A stretch of 64,000 nucleotides of DNA, taken from assembly GCA_031772625.1 (NCBI GenBank), contig CM062810.1, forward strand, positions 707,471,584 through 707,535,583, written 5' to 3'. This document shows, piece after piece, positions 21,420 to 34,579 of the stretch (position 1 is its first letter; each line of letters begins with the position of its first letter). The translations under genes and the position numbers were made by a program. The stretch comes from Pinus tabuliformis. Its lineage: Eukaryota; Streptophyta; Pinopsida; Pinales; Pinaceae. The notes below the pieces were generated by a model, which made no database searches, was not told the DNA's origin, and saw only the letters and a program-made list of their open reading frames with translations.

Positions 21420-23570
21420 AACCACCTCTTTCTTCATACCTGGCCAAAAGAAGTTTTTTCTCAATGTTGTGATCATCTTTTGGTACCCAAGATGTCCTCC
21501 ATATGGTTTCTTATGATAGTAATCAACTATCATCTATTTCAAGGCATGTACATTAGGGACATACAAACCTTTCTTGTAATCAACAACTTTACAAAATTTT
21601 CTGCATAACCAAGAATATTAATTTGTTGTAATTTTTGTTGAATTTCCAAGTATTTTGGGTCACTAGTTATGGAGTTTCTAATCTCCTCTATGAAATATGT
21701 ATTAGTACCACTAACAACCACTTCCATTATATTATAAGCATGCCTGCTTAAAGAGTATGCTATCTTATTTTCTATCCCTTTTATGTGTTTTATGTCAAAC
21801 TCAAATTCACTGAGAAACGCCATCCACCTAGCTTGTATAGCATTAAGATCAGGTTGACTAAAAATATATTTTAGGCTGATATGATCAGTTACCAAAGTGA
21901 ATTTATTTCCCAACAAATAATGCCTCCACATCTTTAAGGCATTTATGACAACAACTAGCTCTAAGTCATACACATCATAGTTTCATTCATGGATTTTCAA
22001 CTTCCTAGACTCATAAGCTAATACTTAATTATCTTGCAGTAAAAATCTCCATAGTCCTTCCATAAAGGCATCTATGCAAACTGTAAATTATTTATTTGGA
22101 TGTGCAAATTTTAATATGGGAGCCATTGTGAGTAGATGTTTTAGCTTATCAAAACTCTTCTGACATTCATAAGTCCATTCAAATTTTACTCCTTTTTTTG
22201 TAAAGAGGTGATAGGATATGCTAATCTTGAAAATCCCTCTATAAATCTACGGTAATATCCAGAAAGTCCCATAAATTATCAAACAAAAGACACATCCTTT
22301 GGCATGGGCCAATTAACCATGGCTTGAACCTTTTCGAGATCAACTGCTAGTCCTTCCTTAGAAATGACATGGCCCAAGTAGTGTATTCTGGTTTTGTAGA
22401 ACTCGCTTTTGTTGAATTTGGAGTACAATTAATTTTCTCTTAAAGTTTGCAACACCAATTTTAGGTGTTCCTTATGTTCTTCTTCATCTATGGAATATAC
22501 TAGAATGTCGTCAATAAATACCAACACAAATTTATCTAAATATTTGTTAAGTATATTTTTCATCAATCACATAAAGGTGGTAGGGGCATTTGTAAGACCG
22601 AATAGAAACATTACAAAATCATAGTGGCCATATTTGGTTCTAAAGGTTTTCTTATAAATATCTCCACTTTTGATCCTAAATTGATGAAATCCAGTCCTTA
22701 AGTCAATTTTGGAAAAAATGGTGGCCCCCCTCACTTGATCAAATAGATCATCAATTTGGGGCAATGGATATTTTCTTTTAATCGTTAATTTGTTTAATTG
22801 ATGGTAGTTGATACAATTTATGAATGTACCATATTTTTTCTTGACAAATAACAGGTGAGCTCCCCACGGTGACACACTCGGCCCAATATATTCCTTGTGA
22901 AATAGTTCATATTCATCTCCAATAGTTCAGATTGACTCATTTGGTAAGGGGCCCTAGAAACTAGGGCCGCATCGCGCACCAAATAAATGGAAAAGTCTAT
23001 ATCTTTCTGAGGTGGAAAATTTGGAATTTCCTCTGGAAAGACATTCCAAAATTCCTTAATAACTGCCAAAGTATATAATTTTATCTCTTCACCTTGTTGG
23101 TTATCTACTTCTACATGAACCATAAACAATTGACACCCCTTCCATGCACTCTTTTTCATTTGTAAGGTTGAAATTTGTCTAACTGATATGGGTTTTGGTA
23201 TGCCCTGAATTGTTTGAGTTTTTACTTGCTGATCCACACAAGTCACCGTTTTTGCTAAACAATTTGTAATGGTCCCCTGACCTTCCAGCCATTCCATACT
23301 TATCAGTATATCATAGGGTCCTAGGGGAAGTACACTTAGTTTCACTATTGTGGAATAACCATTAGATTCAGATGTCATTGTGTTACTTGGCTGGTTACCC
23401 TTCTCTTGGTGCCAGTTGCTAACATTACTAGCCCGGAAGATTTATATTTTTCAGCTTTAAGTTCATATTTTTCTACCAACTGTGGTCCAAATGTAACTTA
23501 AACTAGCCCCTAGATCAATTAAAACATAAATAGGTTGGTTGGAAATGGTACCTTCAATTTCAATTATCGT
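21415..23570 (-). pseudogene. Protease-RT-RNase H-integrase start of element B (broken)
   Basis: Minus strand, right to left. The protease remnant is at about 23565-23500, with the active-site region reading IDLGAS (normally DSGAS). The protease-RT linker is at 23378-22930 (PQKDIDFSIYLV). RT lies at 22875-22100, with [26 protein letters not shown] and the catalytic FIDDILVYS (near 22510). RNase H is at 21973-21700 (LVTDHISLKYIF and ADALSR-like region). The first part of the integrase zinc-binding domain is at 21540-21420. Numerous stops and frameshifts break it. The integrase continues at 12717 on the other side of the TR-GAG element. Confidence 0.88.
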
Positions 23571-24803
23571 TGATTAATCCTTTGCTTGTCCTTCCTTCAA
23601 GGTTGCACTTATCTCTGGAATATTTTGGGCAATATAATTCACCGTAGTGGCTTTGCAAACAACTTGGATTCTTTGAACATATATGGGATTATGTGGAAAA
23701 CCCCTTAGCAAATGAGGTTCACCACATCCCCAACACTTCAGTGGCTCTCCTTCTTTACCCCCACTGATCTTCTTCCCATTCAGATCCATAGGTTTTGATC
23801 TAGCTTCAGATTGGGTCGGTTAATTTCCATTCCCTTTACTCGACTTTTTCCATTGATAATCCCTTCCAAAATTTTTTAGATAGCCTAGTTTCTGTCATTT
23901 TGTTCCAATTACAGGTTTGGTTTCATCCTTGTTCTACCAAACCTTGGAGCCTTCTCCCTTATTCTTAAATTGTTGGTAAAAAAGTCTTGCCTTCTGTACT
24001 TCTTCATCCATTGTATTCGGATTGTCAAACTTAATCCACTCCTTCTAGACAATAGGAAAATAGTTCACAAACTATTGTACCCTCACTTTTTATTCTTTAA
24101 TGTAAGGCATGTACCATAGAAAATTTTTAAACTTTGCCACAAATTCATCCGTGGCTAACTGTCCTAACTTTAACTCATGGTACTGTTTTTCACAATCATC
24201 ATAATAATGTTCACTTAAATAATGGTTCTTGAACTACTTTTTGAATTCCTCCTAGGTTACTGTCTTTCCCTCTAGAAAATCCACACTTTTGGCTTCCTCC
24301 CACGAGATGGAAACTTTACCTTCCAACTAGTAGATGGCCAATATAGCCTTTAAGTTTCTCTCATATTCGTAGACTTTGAAATATTTAGTCATATTTAGTA
24401 ACCATGCTTTTGCATCCTCCTCCTTCTCCCCATCAAAAGTAGGGGGTTTATTTTCCCTAAATTCCACTTGTAGTTCTATTTTCTTCTCTCTTCTATGTTC
24501 TCGGGTATGTCCTATCAGGCCCCCCCCACTTTCGGATTTCGCTGATTATGTGTCCATTTTATTTCACATATATATCTCAGGTTCCATTTTCTTATGGATA
24601 TAATTTTTCATCAATCCCCTCATCATCTTCTCATGTTCCTCGTTGGCCTTTAGCAGGCACTCATTACTACTATGCAGGCATGCCAACTTTTTCTAAAGAT
24701 CCCTAATGACATTCATAAATTGAGTAGTTATTGGGGTAGATCTATTTCCTACTACATCATACAAGGATTCTCCTCTAGCAATATCTAGAGTCTCCTCTGC
24801 CAT
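23571..24803 (-). pseudogene. gag of element B (broken)
   Basis: Likely start ATG 24803-24801 (MAEETLDIARGES). The capsid region runs to about 23900 and has several stops. A zinc knuckle at 23740-23700 reads CWGCGEPHLLRGF, with the last Cys of the CX2CX4HX4C pattern changed to Phe. The frame at 23789-23574 covers it. Confidence 0.75.
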
Positions 24804-24948
24804 CTTCTTTTTAATTTATTCACTTTCTTACCTTCAACTTTAACCGAAATGATTGTTAGTTTTTTTCTTTAAACTGTATTTTTTTTTAATTTACAAGGTA
24901 TTGTTCATTACTTTATGTAGTGGTCCCTTTGCCCAGTGGTGAACATGG

Positions 24949-24960
24949 CCTCTGATACCA
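24949..24960 (-). promoter_or_regulatory. Primer binding site of element B (initiator tRNA-Met)
   Basis: The minus strand reads TGGTATCAGAGG, next to the LTR end at about 24961-24963. Confidence 0.8.
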
Positions 24961-27900
24961 TCTATCACATCTCCACAGTTTACTACAAGTGAATTTTTTT
25001 TTTAAATTAACCCTTCTACGTACTACCATGCTTAAGTAATAAAAAGCACCACCATACCCTTTTCTATTAAGTAGAAGGATAAGTCATATTCTAACCATAC
25101 CTCCCTTATCAAGTTATTGACACCAATATACGTTAGTGACCTCACCAAGAAGTCATCTCCTACATAATCCGAACTATTTCTGAATATATTTATTATGGCT
25201 CATTTATCATGGTTGTCTTGTTGTGGGTTTATGGTTCCTTGTCACATTTGTTGATCCACGTTTGGACTGTTATTCGATATATATGAATATATATGGGTGC
25301 ATTATTAAGGTTGGTCATGGTAAGTGTTATTTAGGTGCTAGAATTATCCCCTATATCAAAATTCCATATATCAAAATTCATGTTCATTTTATGGTTTCCA
25401 ATGCTATTAATTAGCACTATGTGACTGGGCTATGTTGGAAACCTCTTGTCCCATACCCATATTCCACATAGTTCTTCATCACATGGGCACCTATGGCCTT
25501 CCCCACAACATTTAATCGCTTGGAAATAGGCACTATCTACTCGAGGGTATCATCATGTACAAAACACTAATGCGGTTGTTCAGTTTTTGTTTTTTCATCT
25601 CTCTCACTCTTATTCTTGGTGGCTTTGCCCAAACACTTGCTCCTCAACCTTGTTTCGTCTCCTTTTTCCATAATGGTGACAATTTCCCAACTCTAGGGTT
25701 TTTCCTTACAACATTACCCATGAACACAGCCATGGCTGAAATGTTTCTCAGGATTTATATTCAACTAGAGATTCAAGATACATTGCGACCTTGTCCCTTA
25801 CTCGCTTCAGTGACTTCGACAAGGTATTCTCTTTGCACATTTTGGTATGATTTAATTGGGATCGTTTCAGTTCCCTTTTTTTTCGAGCTCAAGGTAACAA
25901 CAATAGAAACTCATTTATTATGTTGAACTTTGGATCTTTTATTCTCTTTTGCCAGCCAAGTACAAGAATACAAGGCTCCTCTACACGGCTTACCTCTTGG
26001 ACTATTTTTTTTTTCCACAGGTAAATTATCTTCTCTTACTGACAGGGGGTTTGGTTTCATTTAGTTAAATTATTTTCCAAAGTAACCCTTCACAGGCTTC
26101 TCCATTTGTGCAGGCATTCGTGACTGCGCTCTGGTGCCACAAAAGAGTTATTTTCTCAGTTCTTTCCATGTGGAGCGAAGAAACCCTGACTAACTGACCA
26201 CAAGAGTACATTCCTGGATGAATCCCTAATTATGTATGAGACTTGTGTTACCTAATTCACCACACTTACTTTTTTAAATTTATTTCTTCCTTTCTTTTTC
26301 ACCTGAACAAAGTTTAACTTCCAGCCATTATCGTTCTCTAGGGTTTACACCAGGTTATCGATTCCAACAGGTATATGAATGCCTAAATCTTTGCCTTTCC
26401 TTTTTTTTTGGATACTGTTATAGCCGGGTTTCAGGTCGACTCTTCATTTATTTTTCAGATACAGTTTATTAATGTGTTACATTATGCAATACAACTTGCC
26501 TACCAATAATTTGATAATGAAAGATCTCACTCAACCTCAACTCGGTCGCACTGTAAACCTAACCTTTATGTATGTTTCGAGGTTGGTGGAACCCATCTCA
26601 CTGGAATTTATGTTGTCATTGTTATTGGAATGCATGTGGCCCATATCGTTTTCTATGGAGATAGTAGTGTTGGTTGGCTAAATTGATGAATATCTCCCTC
26701 TATTTTATGCAAGCCTTCTTGTTGAAGTATCGTTTAATAATATTCACTGTATCAAAGTTTTGTTAAGTCCAAGCATCCTTCCCTGTGAATTTGGGGTATT
26801 ATTTATCAAATTTACTCTAATAACTTATGTGGGATTTCAGAATCCATGCATAAGAATTGAACCTAGAACATATAGAATGTGCATTGCTCTTTTTTTTTTT
26901 AAATATTTATATGTTTCTAATTCATAGCTATGGTCTAGCCTCTATAATTTTGTTTACTTTATGGTCACATTTTGACTACCATAAGGACCCTATTTAATGC
27001 ATATGCAAAACATATTTTTGCTAGATATATGATTGTTACAGTAAAATTTCTCTTGTGAATGGGTTAAGTTTATAATCATTTCCACCAGAGATGTCTTAAT
27101 TGCATATGATAGTTAGTATTCTTAACTCTTGCTATGTTTATGCCATGATTTCTTGAGTTTTCCTCACAATAATACAATTGTGAAAGACTATATAGGTCCC
27201 TGTTTCGATTATCCCTATGAAGTACCTCTTTAAATGCTTTTATGAGAGGAACATGAATGCATTTTGCGACATGAATTGTTATTGTATGTTAATTCTCAAT
27301 TTTACTATCATTTTCTTTTCATGACATTCTAAACTACGAACCTATTACCTCTCGTATTGTCTTTTGTTTTTCTATTTATATCATTCTATAATATAATGTC
27401 TACGAACTGCAATTTACTTTTGGTTTCCAAAATTTAAACATGTCACGCTTCGGATTCCCATTACCCTCAAGCTAATGGCTATTGTTTTCACTACAATGCA
27501 CGCTTACTACCTGTGATAATTAAAATTATCTAGGTTGGGAATCAATAAGGGTAAATACATAATTACATCCTATGCCATCATACTGATCTTTCATTCTGGT
27601 TTCCATCTCATCTAGTAAAACTTTCTAGATTTTAACAATATCATCCCCGTGTTAATATATGTAGGTTGGTCATGCACTCGACCCTTCTATTCTTGAATTA
27701 TTTCTTCTTCAGTTGGGATTATATTTTGAATCTTAAGTCCATAACTTTTTCTTTATTTTTATTTTTTGAATAACTGCAGATCTTAAGAGAATTAGTTACA
27801 TAATTCTTTTTTTATTAAAGGCCCATGTGAAAATTGACTCAAGATTTCCCCCCTAAAAACTCCACCCAGCGATTCCACCAACCCCTAGGAGAGGGTAAAT

Positions 27901-29065
27901 TAATTTACTCTAACAAATATTTAGCTTCTCTAACCAACAAGTTTCCCTTCTCAATTTAACTAATTCTACCATAATTTTCCTAGCTCTTTTTAATTACATC
28001 TAACTATAGTGTAAGTTACAATAGATGTTACCAATTTTTACCCTGTTCACTACTAAATCTCGACACTGAAGACTTAAGGGAACAATAAAATCTCTTTAAA
28101 GCTTTGCAATAATTATGAAAGCAAAATACTAATTACAATATAATTTTCTCAATTTTTGTACCATGTGAATAGAGAATTACAAAACTTATTAAGTTGTTAT
28201 AGAAATATTAATTCTCTTTAATTACTCATAATACCATAAAGTCTATGTTACATTATTCCTTGCTCGATAAAAAATACTGAACTCTTTATAATCAAAGGAA
28301 GAAGAAGCGAACAGTTAGCCACCTACAGTACTGCTTTTGAAAATCATACGCATCTACCCTTATGCATTCAAGCAAATAAAAAGTTTTGATAACCATATGC
28401 TTCAGAATTAATAACAGGCTTCATATGCATTGAAATAATCTCATAATTCATAGGCATCAAAACTAGTGACAGAAGTCCTATGCATCGAATTAATTGTAGA
28501 GTTAATCTCAAAGTTAAATATACACAAATTTCCTAACCAGAATTGCAATAGAAATTCGTAGTTAATGAGAACACTTTCCACCCAACCATGAATCGTACCT
28601 CCATTTCCCCCCGAGCTAAGAACACTTGCCAAGGAAATAAACAACCTCTGTTGATCCCTTTCCTACGTATTTTACACCTTTTTTTCCATGATGGATGTTT
28701 CCCTTAGTAGAGTCTCACTTTTGTGGACCTTTTTATCCACTTACCTAGGATTTTCCATAAAATCCTGCCTTTCTCTCCCATGACACTTTTATGCTTATCC
28801 AAGCTTAGCATCTTTCCCCAACTAAGCTATTTAATGGATCTCCTATCCATTAAATCTTGTCTAGAATCTTATCTAGAATATTTATGATGTAAAAATTATC
28901 GTAGGCGAGAATCTCATCTTCAAATATATCATTTTCAAGTACTTAAATCCATTTATTTAGTAATAAAAATATTTATTTACATATCTGTTTCAATGTACTT
29001 CATGGCTTTTCTTCCATAATTTTAGTCTAAATAAAAAAATGTTACAACAATAGAGGGATATTACA
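24961..29065 (-). repeat. Probable long 5' LTR of element B (about 4.1 kb)
   Basis: Bounded on the left by the primer site. On the right, TGTAATATCCC on the minus strand abuts interrupted protease-linker coding sequence of relic C at 29066. There is no pol coding sequence inside. A frame at 25555-25926 (plus) has a signal-peptide-like start but no recognised domain and is probably chance. TATA-like runs at 25280-25300 would suit a minus-strand promoter near the 3' end of the LTR. The partner LTR is outside the window, so a smaller LTR plus an unrecognised nested insertion cannot be excluded. Confidence 0.55.
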
Positions 29066-30390
29066 CTCCAGATACCAAGTCTATAGAGAAGTAAATATCC
29101 CGTTTAGGTGATAATCCTGGAATTTAAGCCAATACATCTTTGAATTCCTTAAGTACCAGGTGGTCTTTGACGCTTGGTTCCTAATCATTGATTGTCTCTT
29201 CCATGTGGGCTACATAAATTTGGAATCTGTTTTTTTAATTTTTCTTTAGTTGCATGCCTAATATCTCTTTGACATAAATTGGCCTTGGAATTACTTGTAC
29301 TTGTCTTTTCTGCCCCCCTTCATTGAAGCAAGAAAATGACTTATCATAGTAGTCTATCACTTCATGGTTTTTTTGCAACCAATCCATACCAATTAGGAAA
29401 CCATATGATCATAATGGTATGATGTTCAAATTTTCAATTTTTCTCAACCCATTCATATTAATTTGTCATTCTTTTACAATTTTAATTACTCTTCGTTTAG
29501 ATCTTGTAGCTAATTGAACTAACCAAGTCGTTCCGTTCTTGGTTTTCCTTAAGTTAATTCTTTCAACAAGTTTAGGACCAAGATAAATATGACTAGCTCT
29601 AGAAAAAATTAAAATTACAATGGGTTAGTTATTTATCTTAACTTAAACATTATTCAAATGTGATTGATGGTTAGCCTTCTTGTTTTCCAATGCTGCATAA
29701 ATCTTGGGCATGCTTCTACCCATTCCCCCCATCACATCAACTCCTAGAATGTGATGCGTAATGTTGATTTTGTCTCCTTTGTAAGGGTATTTGTTGTACA
29801 TGTGATCTCCTCCACAACCTCAACACCTAATGGGATAAAATATTGGTCTATTACTGAATGAATCAACACATTTTGGTTTATTATGGGTTGGTTGAGTTTG
29901 ATGATTTACCTAAGAACTTTTATTAAAAAAATGAAGGTTTAAACACCTTCCTTTGCTCCACCTTGGCTCTTTTCTTGCCATCCCAAGTTTCTTGGAAGGT
30001 TGGTTTGTTTTTTTCCTACTTATAGAGATACTTTTCCTTCCTCATAGCTTCATCCAAATTTCTTAGTTCATTGAATTTTATTATGTCACATAAATGGTAT
30101 AAACCCACTCACAAATATTTGTATTCTTATCTTTCAATCCTTTATAAAATCAGCATACCTAAACAATTCAATGAATTTACAGGATATTCTTCCATTTTCA
30201 TGTTTCTTAACTTGAGTTAGAATATCTATTGCATTTTCCCTTCATAGTAGTTCCAAGACAAGTATTTCATTTGGAAGTAATCTTTAAATTTCCGCTACGA
30301 GATATTTTTTTCATCCAAGTATTTTACTTCTCTAAGTTGGTATGGCTAAAAGTTCACTCCCCCCTCCAAGTGGTATATTAAAATTCAGGC
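29066..30390 (-). pseudogene. Gypsy relic C: gag and protease region
   Basis: Minus strand. At 29105-29066 the protease-RT linker reads RDIYFSIDLVSG, the same motif as in element B. At about 29860-29790 a zinc knuckle reads C-x-GCGGDHMYNKYPY, with the Trp codon now a stop and one Cys changed to Tyr. Capsid-like sequence continues to about 30390. Heavy decay shows it is older than element B, which interrupts it at 29065. RT and downstream parts would lie past element B, off the left edge. Confidence 0.75.
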
Positions 30391-32440
30391 TCCAACAAGT
30401 GCAAAAGTTGAAATGAAGATGGAAAAATACCCAACAAAATGAAAATGGGACTTTATCCTTTCCTAGTGGCTTATAATTTATCATATCCTAATAGACATAA
30501 AGGGTTAGGGTTAGGGATTTTGCATGTTGTAACCCAAAATTAGTGTTATTTTTTTGTACCTTCTATTTTTTTTTGAAAGTACACACATGAATTTATCCAC
30601 ATGTATGAGTATGGGAAGATGACATGGCATCCACAGAGTCCCATTTTGGTCAACAAAATGGTTAACTTGTCAGAGAGATAAATTAGATGCACAAACTCTA
30701 TTAGAGGTGATATTCACACAATTGGAAGCATAGAATAAAATTAAGAGACTATGATATAATACCACACATTTTTGACCCAAAAGTATAACTTAAACCCTTA
30801 ATGCACCCCTAAAGGTCTTGCAACCCAAATCATCAATGTCAGTCTTGCTCGTGAAATGGCCCTTACAAGACAATACCTCCAATTTTTCCAACCAAAAAGT
30901 ACCAAAATGAATCATTAAATATACAAATGGACTCTAATAAAATATAGTTCAATTATGAGGAATTGCTTAGAGTATAGAATCAATAAGAATACTTTTTCAC
31001 TATAAGAACAAATGGAACTAGAAACCAAAAAAAGATCCATAAATAGAGTGAAGAACTAAAGCCATAAGCTAGAACTACAATTAAAGATGGAGCTATATAG
31101 CTAGGAACCAAATCCAATGCTATAACCAAGAGCTAGAGTTAATCAAAAACCTCTCATTGGGAAGGTGTGATCCCAAATGGAAATGAAAAAATAAATGATT
31201 GTAATACTTAGTGCCCACTATGAATTCAATAATTAATGAGGTTTAGAAGAAGAAAAAATGGCAATGCAAGCATTAAAAAAGTAAAATAATAGAAAATGAA
31301 ACTAATAAATGAGACAAAATGGGAGTGGTAAATGGATGGATAAGGATGTTTGGCCTTCCCATTAATCTCATCTCTACTTATATATCTTCTTTGAATTGGA
31401 CTTATGAAAGTTTTTTCTACTAAGAGGTGAGGATGTATATGAAATTTGGTTGTGTAAACTTTTGAATGGCCCGTGAACCTTTACTCTACATTACAACATG
31501 AAATTTCCTAAATAAATTTTAAGTAACCATTTGAAGCTAGTTTTCCCATTTGTGTTTCCAAGGTAATATCTCTTTGTGGATTTTGAGTTTTTTTTATTGG
31601 CATGTGATGGAATCATAACTAGAATTACACTTTAATGAATTCTTATGGACAATTCAGTTGTGATTAAATAATTGTCATGATAAATATAGATATCTCTTAC
31701 TTAAAAGTCATTATCAAATTAATATGAAATTTCCTTTATTAAACTCAATCCTATCCCATTGTAAACTCAACCTTAATAGAAAAATCACTCAAGAAATTTA
31801 TTTAGTAGTGTAGACAAGGCCAATTAGCATGATTTTATGGTTATCACAATCCCTGAGATAGTTTCTACTCTCATGATTTCATAAATAAACACCAATATCG
31901 TTCTAGGAGGTGATTGGCCATTCAATGGGCTATACACTATGTTCAAACCATTCCAAGAAAATTGTTTTGACTCAATCTTAGCATCCAATGTGCAATCTCA
32001 ACATGCATAGCCTCTTTCAATTTTAATAAATCTTTAAAAGTGATATTTGCATTATCTCATTGATATTTTCACTATCTCATTAGCTAACAATTCTAAGTCA
32101 TGACTCTTACACCACAACCCTTTCATAAATAACTATCCATTGGAGTGTTTTCTTTATGGAGAAAAGTGTTTGAATTTATAAGATTTTACAACTAAACGTT
32201 AGAGCGCATATCCCAAATTCAATGTTTGCCATCAACCTAAATTGAATAAGGACAATGCTCTTTTTATCCATTTATAAGTTTATCTTTTACAACCTATGAG
32301 CTAGCTCTAATTTGATTTTAAAATCCAAAAATGATATACCAAGGTGTAGAGATTCAACGATTAAAGGTTAAGAATGTATACTAATGGAAATACTTCTTTT
32401 AGAAAATTTAGAAATACATTGAGTACAAATTGTTATGCAT
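30391..32440. other. Non-coding AT-rich stretch, nothing recognised
   Basis: No open frame with a recognisable domain, no RNA gene and no clear terminal repeats. The plus strand is A-rich. It is probably decayed repeat sequence. Confidence 0.5.
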
Positions 32441-33320
32441 TAATAAATCAAATTTGAAAGAAACTTTTTACTTTCCATAAATCTTAGGAAATTAATTCCT
32501 CTTTTGTTCCATATATTGTTAAAAAAAATGTTGCTTCAATTATAACAAAAGAAAAAAGAGAAAATTATTGTTTTAACTTTAATACAAAAAAAAAAAAAAA
32601 AAAAATTATTACTTCAATTATTAAAAAAAAAAAATAGAAAATTGTTGCTTCACTTAAAAAAAAATTGAGACAAGTGGTTTCAAGTGTCCAAGCAATGTTA
32701 AGAATATTTCCATTTGTATTGCTCAATAGCAATGTTAAGAATATTTCCATTTACATTGCTCAATGCACAATTTAATGAACAGCGTGATCATGTTTATTTG
32801 GAAGGGAAAAACACTAAATTTTCACATTAACATCTATAGGATAAGGACGCTGCCTAATTCATCATACAAGTAACTTTTTTTTTATATATATTTATCATCA
32901 TTAAGTGATATTTATAATGTTATCATACACATAATAACACTATTTCCATTTTAAATAATTTACATTAATAAATATTTTAAACATTTTAATAAAAAATATT
33001 ATAAAAATTTAATAAAATAATTTAAAATTAAAATTAAAAATTAAATTAAATTAAATTAAGGTGTCCCCTCAATCTTAATTTTGTATCTATAATATAAAAA
33101 CAACAGAGTACTCCCCAAAAGAAGTTACTACTTTCAAAATTAGCTTAAAAACAAAAGTCTCTCCATCCTTTCTAAAATAAAGTTCAAACATGACTTTGCC
33201 ATAAAATCTATATATTGGTTACACCAATAAGTTGAAACGATAATAAATTGAAAATAATAATGGTCAAAATAGTTGAAAAGGTTTTGGAACGTATCTCTAG
33301 TATAAATAAACAAGTTTAAA
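32440..33320. repeat. Segmental-duplication block A1 (matches 52750-53165 and 54105-54500)
   Basis: Shared landmarks in order: CTTTCCATAAATC...AGGAAATT; TTGTTCCATATATTG; GTGGTTTCAAGTGT; CAAGCAATGTTAA; TGATCATGTTTATTTGGAAG; TTTTCACATTAACAT; AATAAAGTTCAAACATGACTTT. Divergence is high (roughly a fifth to a quarter). Internal oddities are poly(A) and poly(T) tracts at 32585-32660 and a 36-bp direct repeat at 32694-32765. Confidence 0.7.
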
Positions 33321-34260
33321 ATGAAATGAATAGGATTGATAAGTTTATAATAAGTCTCAAATAAAATTTAAAGATTAAATAATATTATCATGGTCAAGTT
33401 AGACATCACATTGGTGTATGAGACTCCCTTGGTTGTGGGATAAGGGACTTACCTCCACACAGTGATTTGTTTGCTAAGTCTATCCAGACATACATACTCA
33501 CCCCCCTCTTATTTTGAACTTGTCACCTCTTAGTAGGAAACACATGCTCTTAATCATTAGGCCCACTCAAGCTATATATATTTAACATTTAATATTTTAA
33601 TTAATTAAAAAATTAAATTAAGAATAAATAAATTTGGTAAATAATTTTCTATTTATATTTAATATTTTTATAGATTTAAATATTTTTTTATTATGCTAAA
33701 TTACTTAAAAACAAAATTAATAATTATAATTATTAATTAAAACATTTTGACTCCATTAAATTACAAAAAATAAAATTTAATTAAAAAAATAAAATTATTA
33801 ATTATTAAATGAGTTTAAATTCATCTTAATTTTAAATTTATGAAGTGCTAAATAAGTGCAAATATTCCTTCAAATTTTGCATTAAAAAAATTCACTTAAA
33901 AAATTTGTTTGGAAGTTAACACAGATATAAGATGGTTGTTAATAAGAAAATATTATAAAAAATCATAATAAAATAGAATATAACTTTAAATATATAAACA
34001 TATCATTTTATAATAAATATATATATATAATTTTATTTATAATAAAAAAATTGTATGATTTTATAATTGGATTAATATTCAAAATTTATTAATTTATAAA
34101 AACTATTAATATTATATTACTAAATGACGATGAAGATGATTAAAATCCATTTAGATCAATATGATATATTGCACCTTATAAAAGTAAGAGATAAATTCAG
34201 ACCTTTTTAAAAATTATTTCTATGATATAAAAAAAAAGGATAGAAGCATCTCTATATTAC
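33321..34260. other. Very AT-rich spacer
   Basis: Long A/T runs and no coding sequence. The part near 34040-34140 aligns with 54660-54740 of the second duplication copy. Confidence 0.5.
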
Positions 34261-34261
34261 T

Positions 34262-34561
34262 AGAGTTTTGTTGACTTAACAAGTCAAGAAGGTTGGTAGT
34301 GTGCCAAATACTTTGGAAGCCCTCTTAGAATTGGAAAAGTCATTAACTCTTTTGTCCCAAGGTGTTTCGGAAATAGACCAACACCTAGTTTCACTTTGAA
34401 GCTCATGGGAATTAGTTCTTCTTAACAGTCGAGAAGACATAAATATAATTTTTACTAGCAAGAATGGATTGATCACCTCCTTATAATACATTGACTTCCC
34501 TTTTACCTCTAGCTCCCTATCTTCCACAACTTATGGTTAAATTTGGAAGTAATAGGTTTTT
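34262..34561 (-). pseudogene. LINE C-terminal relic (same family as 53190-54093)
   Basis: The minus-strand frame at 34527-34276 contains YYKEVINPFL, RRTNSHELQSETRCWSI and ETPWDKR. These align with YYKKVINP, IRTNSHELHSETGRW and KTPWMER in the LINE fragment at 53590-54020. Only the segment before the zinc motif remains. It is interrupted on the right by the retroposon that begins at 34580. Confidence 0.7.
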
Positions 34562-34579
34562 AATATTATCCCTATTCTC
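34562..34579. repeat. Target-site duplication, left copy (18 bp)
   Basis: AATATTATCCCTATTCTC, repeated exactly at 35882-35899 directly after a poly(A) tail. Confidence 0.88.

Larger units (their letters stand above)
11810..29065 (-). mobile_element. Ty3/gypsy element B, host of the copia and TR-GAG insertions
   Basis: A minus-strand gypsy element. From right to left it has a long 5' LTR (24961-29065), a primer site (24949-24960), gag, protease, RT and RNase H (24803-21540), then integrase. Integrase is split by the 8.7-kb element at 12718-21414 and ends at 11810 where the copia LTR begins. The remaining 3' end must lie beyond the copia element, off the left edge. At 29065 it interrupts the gag/protease region of relic C. 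Confidence 0.85.

Noticed and set aside
25555..25926. 123-codon plus-strand frame with a signal-peptide-like start
   Set aside because: Lies antisense inside the probable LTR of element B. No conserved domain follows the hydrophobic start.
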